A DNA stretch of 60,760 nucleotides from Paracoccaceae bacterium (GTDB taxonomy: Bacteria; Pseudomonadota; Alphaproteobacteria; Rhodobacterales; Rhodobacteraceae): assembly GCA_020447005.1 (NCBI GenBank), contig JAGRDO010000042.1:1-60760 (forward strand). The letters run 5' to 3'. A model generated the notes under the pieces. That model saw nothing but the letters and a program-made list of their open reading frames with translations. It was not told the DNA's origin and did no database searches. Below, piece by piece: positions 46,727-54,387 of the stretch. Positions within the stretch are counted from its first letter, which is position 1. Every line of letters begins with the position of its first letter. A program made the position numbers and the translations under genes.

Positions 46727-48324
46727 CACGTCGTCTCCTCTTCGCTGTCTTCCATCCAGCCTCTCAGTATCTCGACAGTTTCGTCCTTGCGGTCCGAAAT
46801 CAGATGGCGAAGCCGTGCAACCGGGTCGGCAGGGGGCTCGGCCGCCCCAAGCTGCGGACGCTGTCCGGAAACCGGCAAGGCGTTCGGAACGTCGTCTCCG
46901 TCGTCGATTTCGCCTGTCAGGGCTGAACCTTGGGAAGCCGGGCTATCCAGCCGCCGTGGAAGCGCAGGCAGCGGTTGCCGTTCGCGCTGCGAGGACAGGA
47001 TCGGACGCAGCACGAATAGTCCGAGGACGAGGACCACTATCGCGAGGACACTCAGCTGTATCACAGTCATGACATTGATCCCCAATGTCTCGATCAAGGA
47101 TCCTCCGGGTGCATCCGCGGGAACGGCGACCGGTTCAAATGCCATCGACTTGATTGTAATCACGTCACCGCGTTCGGCATTGAAACCGACGGCTGCTGCG
47201 ACAAGCTCTTTCAGCGATGCAAGTTCCTCATCGCTGCGTGCGGTGGTTTCAACCTCGCCATTCGCCCCCGTGGCGCTGATGCCGTCAACCAAAACTGCAA
47301 CGGTCAGGCGGCGAACGGCGCCTGGATTTCTCAGAACCTCCCGCGTGGTTTCCGAGACTTCAAAATTTGTACGCTCTCTGGTTTCGCTATTGTTGCTCTG
47401 AGACGACTTGCCACTGCCGCTGGCGTCACCCGATGGAAGGTTCGATGCCACGGTCACGGCGCTTGAGCCGCTGTCTTTCGACGTGTTGGTGCGCTCTTCC
47501 GTATCGGTCGATATGGCGACACGACCTTCGGGGTCAAACCGCCTTTCCGTTATCGATTCTCTTTCGGTGATTGTATCGACCGACACTTCGACAATTGCAT
47601 TTCCATAGCCCACACGCGCCTCTAGAATGCGCTCCACATTGCGGCGAAGCGCCTCTGCGCGGTCATCCGGCACCGCCCCTGTCGCCGGGTCGCCCGCCTC
47701 GACAAGGCCGCCTTCGCCATCGATTACGGATACGTTGTCCGGGGACAGTCCTGCGACAGCCGAGGCCACAAGATATTTGAGTGCCTTGGCCTGCTGAACC
47801 GTTATTCCGCCCGTGGTCGAGCTGACCGCGACGGATGCGGTGGGCGTATTGGCCGAGCGAAAACCCTGTGCGCGGGAATCAGCGATGTGGACCCGGGCGG
47901 ATTTGATTGACGGCAGCGCGGTGATGGTCCGTGCAAGTTCGCCTTCCTTGGCACGAAGATAGGCTGCATCGAACATCTGCGATGTGGTGCCAAATCCCGA
48001 GAGCGAATCGAGAAGTTCGTAGCCGGTACCGCTGTTTTCGGGCAATCCTTCTGCGGCAAGGGACATGCGAAGCTCATCACGGCGCGACGAATCAACATAG
48101 ATTGCCGTTCCCCTTACGTCATAATTCGCGCCCAGCTGGTCCAAAGCGGCCAGGACTTCGCCAGACCGGTTGCCATCAAGGCCGGCGTAAAGCAGCGCCA
48201 TGCCTGGTCGCGTTGCAATATTGGCCAACAAGAGGATTGCACCGAATACTGCAGCCGTGACGATGGCGACGATTATCTGGCGTCGGGTATCGAGGTTCTG
48301 CCAGACGGCAGTCATCTGTTGCAT
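46726..48324 (-). CDS. fliF: Flagellar MS-ring protein FliF
   Basis: Forms the MS ring, the base of the flagellum. The start at 48324 (GGAG, 6 nt spacing) gives 532 residues; the frame extends upstream over the divergent promoter and is not used. Membrane segments lie near 20-42 and 418-439. LYAGLDGNRSGEVLAALDQL, GTGYELLDSLSGFGTTSQMF and RVHIADSRAQGFRSANTPTA are conserved. The C-terminal tail RLRHLISDRKDETVEILRGW is the FliG-binding helix, although no fliG occurs in the window. It heads the minus-strand fliF-fliH-fliN-fliP operon. Confidence 0.96.
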   Translation of the reverse strand: MQQMTAVWQNLDTRRQIIVAIVTAAVFGAILLLANIATRPGMALLYAGLDGNRSGEVLAALDQLGANYDVRGTAIYVDSSRRDELRMSLAAEGLPENSGTGYELLDSLSGFGTTSQMFDAAYLRAKEGELARTITALPSIKSARVHIADSRAQGFRSANTPTASVAVSSTTGGITVQQAKALKYLVASAVAGLSPDNVSVIDGEGGLVEAGDPATGAVPDDRAEALRRNVERILEARVGYGNAIVEVSVDTITERESITERRFDPEGRVAISTDTEERTNTSKDSGSSAVTVASNLPSGDASGSGKSSQSNNSETRERTNFEVSETTREVLRNPGAVRRLTVAVLVDGISATGANGEVETTARSDEELASLKELVAAAVGFNAERGDVITIKSMAFEPVAVPADAPGGSLIETLGINVMTVIQLSVLAIVVLVLGLFVLRPILSSQRERQPLPALPRRLDSPASQGSALTGEIDDGDDVPNALPVSGQRPQLGAAEPPADPVARLRHLISDRKDETVEILRGWMEDSEEETT

Positions 48325-48380
48325 ATGGCACTCCGCATCGGACTTCTGCCCGCTATGCCAGCATCCTTCTCCGATCGCGC

Positions 48381-48395
48381 TTAACAATCGGTTAG
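48381..48395 (+). promoter_or_regulatory. CtrA-like box between fliF and fliL (TTAA-N7-TTAG)
   Basis: TTAA and TTAG half-sites with 7-bp spacing lie in the 117-bp divergent gap, 46 bp before fliL and 56 bp from fliF. One mismatch from the consensus. It could serve both operons. Confidence 0.5.
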
Positions 48396-48441
48396 TTCCA
48401 ACCGGGCTATACGGGATCGGACCCAAGATTAAGGACCGGCC

Positions 48442-48927
48442 ATGGCAGATGACGAGGCACCGCAAGACGCAGCACCTAAAAAGCGGTCCAAGTTGCCGCT
48501 TTTGATCGGGCTTGTCCTGATGGTCGGATTGGGCGGCGGCGGGTTTTATGCAATGTATACCGGCTTGATCCTTGGTGGAAACGGACACGGAGGTGGGGCA
48601 GACCATGCAAGCGTCGAAGCCTTGCCCGACATCGCCTTCGTTCCATTGGAGCCGATTGTCGTCTCGTTAGGTACCGAACCCGGCGGGCGTTACCTGCACT
48701 TCACTGCGCAGGTCGAGGTTGAAAAGCAATATGAGGAGGACCTTGTGCATTTGTTGCCGCGCGTGGTCGACGTTTTGAACGGATATCTTCGGGCTGTCGA
48801 AGTACGTGATCTGGAAGACCCCACGGCCTTGGTGCGGCTTCGGGCACAGATGCTGCGGCGCGTCCAGATGGTCGCGGGCGAGGGGCGCGTGCGCGACGTG
48901 CTCGTAACAGAATTTGTCATAAATTAG
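48442..48927 (+). CDS. fliL: Flagellar basal body-associated protein FliL
   Basis: Membrane protein that interacts with the stator and supports motor torque. The 161-residue protein has a basic cytoplasmic N-terminus, one membrane segment (about 18-40, LPLLIGLVLMVGLGGGGFYA) and a periplasmic domain. FVPLEPIVVSLGTEPGGRYL and the ending RVRDVLVTEFVIN are FliL features. It heads the operon running to 58697; fliM, often next, is absent and replaced by a small unknown gene. Confidence 0.93.
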   Translation: MADDEAPQDAAPKKRSKLPLLIGLVLMVGLGGGGFYAMYTGLILGGNGHGGGADHASVEALPDIAFVPLEPIVVSLGTEPGGRYLHFTAQVEVEKQYEEDLVHLLPRVVDVLNGYLRAVEVRDLEDPTALVRLRAQMLRRVQMVAGEGRVRDVLVTEFVIN

Positions 48928-48936
48928 GGGCGGCCC

Positions 48937-49302
48937 ATGGAGTTCATTGCCAATGTACTATTGGGCGCTGGAGCGATTGGTGCCGGGATATATTGCCTGG
49001 TGCTGTCGCGGCGTCTGAAAGCCTTCAACCAGCTCGAGAATGGAATGGGCGGCGCCATTGCCGTGCTTTCCGCGCAGGTTGACGACATGACCAGAACCCT
49101 CGCCGAGGCAAGGAATATGGCGGCCAAGTCTTCCGACACTTTGGATGAAATGACCGGTCGCGCCGAAGCCGCCGCGCGGAAGTTGGAGTTGATGCTTGCG
49201 ACCTTGCACGACCTTCCCGAATCGCCGGCATCAGACGGCCGACGCCTACGCGTTCTGCGCCGTCGCGCCGAAACCGAAAACCGGGTAGAGGCCGCCGGAT
49301 GA
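48937..49302 (+). CDS. Small single-pass coiled-coil protein of the flagellar operon
   Basis: Function not recognised. The 121-residue protein begins with one hydrophobic segment (IANVLLGAGAIGAGIYCLVL), then a long helical, probably coiled-coil region from about 35 to 95 and a basic tail. It might belong to the DUF6468-type proteins found beside fliL/motE in alphaproteobacteria, but I am unsure. It lies 9 bp after fliL and overlaps the motE-like gene by 4 nt, so it is probably part of the motor machinery. Confidence 0.7.
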   Translation: MEFIANVLLGAGAIGAGIYCLVLSRRLKAFNQLENGMGGAIAVLSAQVDDMTRTLAEARNMAAKSSDTLDEMTGRAEAAARKLELMLATLHDLPESPASDGRRLRVLRRRAETENRVEAAG

Positions 49303-49910
49303 CTGACATCTCCAATCCCAACAGGCCCGATACCGTGAAAAGACGTCGAAGAACCCGGGCGGGGCGTGGCGCGTTATTTGTGATTGCGACCCTCTTGTTT
49401 GGGTCCGGGATGATCCGGGTCGGGCTAGAGGCCAGCCACGCACTGGCAACGACAAGCGAAGAGCCGGTTCAAGGGCCGGCGGATGGCATCTGCGAGGTGA
49501 ACCCGGACGTGGCAACCATGCTCGACGATCTTCAGGGCAGGGCGGAACGGCTGGAAAAACGTGAGGCGCAGGTCGAAGATCGGGCGCGCGCCGTTGAAAT
49601 TGCAAAGACCGAGATCGACAAACGATTGGAAGCGCTTGCGAAAGCCGAAGAAACGTTGGCCGCGACCATAGCGCAAGCCGACAATGCTGCCGAAAAGGAC
49701 GTGTCCAAGCTGGTCGCCGTCTATGAGCAGATGAAGCCCAAGGATGCTGCCGCGCTGTTTGGCGAAATGGACCCGGACTTCGCAGCCGGGTTCCTTGCCC
49801 GCATGCGGCCCGACGCCGCGGCGGCACTGATGGCGGGGCTGGAACCCAAAACCGCCTACACGATCAGCGTGCTGCTGGCTGGAAGAAACGCGAACGCACC
49901 GAAAAATTGA
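49299..49910 (+). CDS. MotE-like stator chaperone (MgtE N-terminal domain)
   Basis: Periplasmic protein resembling MotE, the chaperone of MotC in rhizobia. The 203-residue protein has a basic N-terminus, one membrane or signal-anchor segment (about 24-41), a coiled coil of about 70-135 (LQGRAERLEKREAQVEDRAR), and an MgtE_N-like domain at about 140-200. That last domain contains VAVYEQMKPKDAAALFGEMD and PDFAAGFLARMRPDAAAALM. It is 84 bp before motA. No MotC was recognised, unless the 888-residue protein plays that part. Confidence 0.8.
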   Translation: MTDISNPNRPDTVKRRRRTRAGRGALFVIATLLFGSGMIRVGLEASHALATTSEEPVQGPADGICEVNPDVATMLDDLQGRAERLEKREAQVEDRARAVEIAKTEIDKRLEALAKAEETLAATIAQADNAAEKDVSKLVAVYEQMKPKDAAALFGEMDPDFAAGFLARMRPDAAAALMAGLEPKTAYTISVLLAGRNANAPKN

Positions 49911-49994
49911 CTGGATGAGGGATTGTTAACCGGGCTCTGCGAAGCTCGGTCGAGATGTCGGCTTGGCCGAAACGAGGAATGAAAGGAACAGCGG

Positions 49995-50864
49995 ATGGTC
50001 GGAATCATCGGCATAGCGATCATCTTCATCATGGTTTTCGGCGGCTATATCGCGGCTGGAGGCAAGCTTGGCATAATCCTGAAATCCCTGCCGTTCGAGA
50101 TGATCATGATCGGCGGCGCAGCCGTCGGCGCCTTTGTCGTGTCGAACGACGGGGCAGGGATCAAGCACACGCTGAAGGACGTCTCCAAGGTTTTCAAAGG
50201 GGCTTATTGGAAGCCCAACGATTACCGCGATCTGCTTTGTCTGCTCTTTGAACTGATCCGGCTTGCCAAACAGAACCCTGTGGCAATCGAGGAGCATATC
50301 GAAAATCCAGAGGCCTCGACGATTTTCGGAAAGTACCCGAAGATTCAACATGACCATTCGGTGGTTGAACTGATTTGTGACACCATGCGCTCGGCTTCGA
50401 TGAACTATGACGATCCGCATCAGGTGGAAGAGGTGCTGGAAAAGCAGCTCGATGCCAACTTGCATCATGCAATGCATTCAACGCATGCGCTTCAGTCAAT
50501 TGCTGACGGTTTGCCCGCCCTTGGCATCGTCGCCGCGGTTCTGGGTGTTATCAAGACCATGGGGTCGATCGACCAGCCGCCTGAAATTCTGGGCAAGATG
50601 ATTGGTGGCGCACTGGTTGGCACATTTCTTGGCGTTTTTCTTGCCTATGGTCTCGTCGGTCCCTTTGCCGTGAAACTCAAGGCGGTGATTGAAGAGGATA
50701 GCCACTTCTACAATCTTATCCGCGAAGTTCTTGTGGCCAATCTGCACAGTCATCCGGCGAATATCTGCATCGAAGTCGGACGGCAAAATACACCGCACCA
50801 CATACGCCCCAGTTTCTCCGAGCTGGAGGAGGCGCTCAAGGCAGTCAAAGCTGACGCCGCATGA
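49995..50864 (+). CDS. motA: Flagellar motor stator protein MotA
   Basis: Ion-channel subunit of the stator. The 289-residue protein has four membrane segments; the first is GIIGIAIIFIMVFGGYIAA. ADGLPALGIVAAVLGVIKTM followed by GGALVGTFLGVFLAYGLVGP forms the conserved pore region. The cytoplasmic loop (PKIQHDHSVVELICDTMRSA) interacts with FliG. It overlaps the next gene by 4 nt. Confidence 0.97.
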   Translation: MVGIIGIAIIFIMVFGGYIAAGGKLGIILKSLPFEMIMIGGAAVGAFVVSNDGAGIKHTLKDVSKVFKGAYWKPNDYRDLLCLLFELIRLAKQNPVAIEEHIENPEASTIFGKYPKIQHDHSVVELICDTMRSASMNYDDPHQVEEVLEKQLDANLHHAMHSTHALQSIADGLPALGIVAAVLGVIKTMGSIDQPPEILGKMIGGALVGTFLGVFLAYGLVGPFAVKLKAVIEEDSHFYNLIREVLVANLHSHPANICIEVGRQNTPHHIRPSFSELEEALKAVKADAA

Positions 50865-53527
50865 TCGCCTTTGTCCGAAATGTTCTCGCGGCGTTTATTG
50901 TCGGAACATGCATTCCGGCGTCGGCCGTGTTCGCCGAAACGATTACAGTTCGCAGCGGCGAGCATGGCGATTTTTCGCGTTTGGTTCTCGACCTCAAAAA
51001 AACCCATCCCTGGATGCTGGGGCGCGGCGATGACGGGTATGAGCTTCGCCTTGATGCAAGTGACGTGACATTTGATCTTTCCGGCGTGTTCCGGCTTATC
51101 GGGCGGCAGCGAATATCTGACCTGGTCGAGATCGGTTCGGGAGCCGGGCTGCATATTTCGCTGACTTGCAACTGCCACGCCCAGGCATTTGAAACCGCTT
51201 CGGGTGCCGTCGTTATTGACGTACTTGACGGTGCGGCGGACCCTGACTCGCCTTTTGAGCGCCGGTTGCAAGCGCCCATCGAACTCAGCACGAATACAAA
51301 GACTGCGGCCGAAGACAAACCAACCGTGGCCGAGGACCCATTGGCGACAGAGGAAGCGCAAGCAGAAACGGCTTATGCAGCCTCCGAACAGGTTTCCCAT
51401 GTTGAGGCACCGATACCGGCGGAACGCGGTATTTCGACGCCACCCCGCACATCCGACTACCTTGGCCAAACCCTTCCAGACAAGCAGCTGAAGTTTTTCT
51501 GGGGAGGCATGGCACCAAGTGATCCGTTGCCTGAAGAATCGGTTGCTGAAAAACCGGCCGAAGAAAGCAGGGAAGAAAACACGTCCGTTCCGGAAATGCC
51601 GGTGGATCGCACCACTGTTGCCGAACAAGGCGTGCCCTCAACTGCTATCGATCATGACCGTCACGAGACCGGCCCCGGTGAACTCCGTTTGCCGCTGATC
51701 GATGATGCGCAATCGGAACTCGCACCGCTTGATCAACTGCCATTCCCAAATCGCCGCTTGGCGCAGACCGAAGCTGAACTGTTCCGGCAACTCGGGCGCG
51801 CCGCTGCGCAGGGCCTGATCGAGGTGGATTTATTCGACAAGTCCGCGCAGTCAGGGCGCACCAAAAAACGTGCGCTAACCGGCCCCGAATCGGCGCCGCA
51901 GGAAGCCGGTGATCCACATGAATCAGAGCCTTTCCCACACGGGCATATTCAATCTGAAACCAGTATCGACCGCGACATGCTGGCGGGAGACACGCACAAT
52001 CAAATGACCGGCGATGGTCTGGCGTGTCTGCCGGATTCCGCATTCGCGATATCAAGCTGGGGTGACGACAGACCCATCGGGATCCAGATCGCGGAAAAGC
52101 GCGCCCGGCTGGTCGGCGAGTTCGACAGGCCCAACCCGGACTTCGTGCTCGATCTGGCGAGGCTCTATTTGTATTTTGGATTTGGCGTCGAAGCGCAGGC
52201 TGTCTTACGCGCATTCCCCGGGGTCGAGGCTGAAGGCGCCCCCCTCGACGAAATCGCGCTCATCCTGGACAACCGACATCCGCCCGCGTCCGGCATCCTG
52301 TCGGCAATGACCGATTGCGACACGTCTGCAGCGCTTTGGGCGTTGCTTGCGCCGGATGAGCTTCTTCCGGGCACCACGATAAATACCGCGGCAGTGAACC
52401 GCGCGTTTTCAGGGCTTCCACTTCACTTGCGCAAACTGTTGGGCCCGGAGGTATCGGAACGTTTGCTGAAATTTCATCATGCCGATGCAGCACGAAGCAT
52501 TCGCAACGCCATTTCGCGTGCCGAGACCAACGACGAGAATGAACTTCACATGATCGCTGCGCAAATTGCGCTGGCGTCGAGTCATCCAGAAATTGCGGAA
52601 AGCCAACTCGAGCCCATAGCATTGAGCAACAGCCCCGATGCTCCGCAGGCGCTGGTGTTGACTATCGAGTCGAAGATCGATCGGGGTGAGGCCGTTTCGC
52701 CGGCACTGGCAGAAAGCGCCGGTGCCCTGGCCTATGAATTGCGACATGCACCGATTGGCGCGCAACTCGAAAAGGCACATATCCTGGCGTTGTCGAGTGC
52801 GTCAGACTTTTCGGCCGCTTTTTTTGCCTTGCAAGAGTGGCGCAAGCGCGAGCCCAACGAACTCCAAGCGCCGACGTTTCGTTCGTTGCTTCAAGCCGTG
52901 ACGAAACGCGGTAACGATCAGGTATTCATGGACGCGATCACTGCGCACATGGACGACCCTCTCATGAAAGAAGCGGACCTGGAACTTCGGCTGGATGCAG
53001 CCGACAGGATGGGCGCGCTGGGATTTTCGAACCTGCCGCGAAAACTCCTGGAAGGAGAGGCGGCGCACACATTACGAGGCCGCAGGCTGGCCGCCCGGCT
53101 CGCCCTGGCAGAATATGACCCGCAAGGGGCATTGGACATCCTGTCGGGATTGCGCGACGCCCAGGCCTTGCGGTTGCAGGCCGACGCTTTGGCGATGATG
53201 GGAGAGCACCTGAGCGCAGCCGAGCGCTATTCGCAATCCGGCGAGGCTGAAGCCGGTTCGCGCCAAAGCTGGCAAGGCGGAGATTATGTTGCCGCGGCAA
53301 GGCACGCCCCTCAGGAGATTGGCCAGGCGATCACCAGCCTCGGCTTGGATCGCGAGACGGGAACCGCGGGCGCGGTCGATACCGCAGGCGGCGAGGTGTC
53401 ATCCGAAGCGACCAGTCCGGCCGGGCCACTTGCCGAGGCGCGGAACCTGATCGGCGAAAGCCAGTCCGCACGTCAGGCAATCGCCGATCTCTTTGCCTAT
53501 TCTTCACCCGCTGAAAAGGCCAAGTGA
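50861..53527 (+). CDS. Large exported protein of unknown function, motA-linked, with helical repeats
   Basis: Not assigned to a family. The 888-residue protein has a signal peptide (residues 1-25, cleavage ...SAVFA/E). An AMIN-like beta domain follows at about 26-125, with RSGEHGDFSRLVLDL and AQAFETASGAVVIDV. Residues about 130-390 are an acidic, low-complexity spacer. From about 400 to 830 Ala/Leu-rich helical hairpins look like degenerate TPR repeats. The 4-nt overlap with motA implies coupled translation. Position and export suggest a periplasmic stator or peptidoglycan factor, perhaps analogous to rhizobial MotC, but this is inference. Confidence 0.75.
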   Translation: MIAFVRNVLAAFIVGTCIPASAVFAETITVRSGEHGDFSRLVLDLKKTHPWMLGRGDDGYELRLDASDVTFDLSGVFRLIGRQRISDLVEIGSGAGLHISLTCNCHAQAFETASGAVVIDVLDGAADPDSPFERRLQAPIELSTNTKTAAEDKPTVAEDPLATEEAQAETAYAASEQVSHVEAPIPAERGISTPPRTSDYLGQTLPDKQLKFFWGGMAPSDPLPEESVAEKPAEESREENTSVPEMPVDRTTVAEQGVPSTAIDHDRHETGPGELRLPLIDDAQSELAPLDQLPFPNRRLAQTEAELFRQLGRAAAQGLIEVDLFDKSAQSGRTKKRALTGPESAPQEAGDPHESEPFPHGHIQSETSIDRDMLAGDTHNQMTGDGLACLPDSAFAISSWGDDRPIGIQIAEKRARLVGEFDRPNPDFVLDLARLYLYFGFGVEAQAVLRAFPGVEAEGAPLDEIALILDNRHPPASGILSAMTDCDTSAALWALLAPDELLPGTTINTAAVNRAFSGLPLHLRKLLGPEVSERLLKFHHADAARSIRNAISRAETNDENELHMIAAQIALASSHPEIAESQLEPIALSNSPDAPQALVLTIESKIDRGEAVSPALAESAGALAYELRHAPIGAQLEKAHILALSSASDFSAAFFALQEWRKREPNELQAPTFRSLLQAVTKRGNDQVFMDAITAHMDDPLMKEADLELRLDAADRMGALGFSNLPRKLLEGEAAHTLRGRRLAARLALAEYDPQGALDILSGLRDAQALRLQADALAMMGEHLSAAERYSQSGEAEAGSRQSWQGGDYVAAARHAPQEIGQAITSLGLDRETGTAGAVDTAGGEVSSEATSPAGPLAEARNLIGESQSARQAIADLFAYSSPAEKAK

Positions 53528-53604
53528 CCCTCAGGGCGGTTACCAATTGTCAACTACCGCACCCTAGGCTTGAGCCGATGCAAGAAGTGCAGGTCGGGGA
53601 TAGA

Positions 53605-54387
53605 ATGCCCATAGATGTGAAGATCCAGCTCCGGACAGTCCGGGTCACAGCCAGCATGTTGTCGATGTTTGGTCTGGTTGCGTTCCTGGCCGGGACGCCA
53701 ACCTTTGCAAACACCTCAATTGCAGAAATTTGCGATATTGCCGCCGCGGATTCTGCCCGTCGGATTGGCGTGCCCGTTTCGGTCCTAAAAGCGATCACCC
53801 GTACCGAAACCGGCCGGAAGCGGGGCAGGGACCTTCAGCCATGGCCCTGGACCGTCAACATGGAGGGCAAGGGGTATTGGTTTGATGACGAAGCATCCGC
53901 ACGCGATTTTGCGTATAAGGAATTTGCACGCGGAGCCCGCAGTTTCGACATCGGGTGTTTCCAGATCAACTACAAGTGGCACGGCGAAGCCTTCGTTTCA
54001 ATCGACGACATGTTCGATCCACGGAAGAACGCGGATTATGCCGCAAGATTTTTGCTGTCACTTCGGGAAGAGATGGGATCCTGGGGAAAGGCGGCCGGTG
54101 CCTATCACTCCCGAACCCGGAATTTTGCCGAAAAATATCAGGCCAGGTTCGAACGGATCCGCAACTCAATCGCGGAAAATGCCGGGTCTGACGACATCGT
54201 AACCGCCGACTTGTCCGACAGTAGCCCGCCTGCCGGGTCTGCGCCAGACTACCTCGTTGCGCGCGTCAATACCTATCCGTTGCTCCAGACCGGTGCCCCG
54301 CTCGGACTCGGTTCGCTGGTTCCAATTGAAAATGGCGGTGGGCTGTCGCTCTTTTCACCGAGCGGTCAAGCTGTGGTGACCAACTGA
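53605..54387 (+). CDS. Flagellum-linked lytic transglycosylase (SLT domain, SltF-like)
   Basis: Predicted periplasmic peptidoglycan lytic transglycosylase. The start at 53605 gives 260 residues with a signal peptide (to about residue 36); an earlier GTG at 53524 would overlap the previous gene but gives an odd N-terminal extension. The catalytic glutamate is Glu68 in ITRTETGRKRG. ARGARSFDIGCFQINYKWHG and the AGAYHSRTRNFAEKYQ segment are the SLT signature. In Rhodobacter sphaeroides a dedicated transglycosylase, SltF, opens the wall for the rod, and the single-domain FlgJ here makes the same division of labour likely. It overlaps flhA by 1 nt. Confidence 0.88.
   Translation: MPIDVKIQLRTVRVTASMLSMFGLVAFLAGTPTFANTSIAEICDIAAADSARRIGVPVSVLKAITRTETGRKRGRDLQPWPWTVNMEGKGYWFDDEASARDFAYKEFARGARSFDIGCFQINYKWHGEAFVSIDDMFDPRKNADYAARFLLSLREEMGSWGKAAGAYHSRTRNFAEKYQARFERIRNSIAENAGSDDIVTADLSDSSPPAGSAPDYLVARVNTYPLLQTGAPLGLGSLVPIENGGGLSLFSPSGQAVVTN

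Noticed and set aside
48325-48606. N-terminal extension of fliF by 94 codons
   Set aside because: It crosses the divergent promoter region and into fliL, and a good start with ribosome-binding site exists at 48324.
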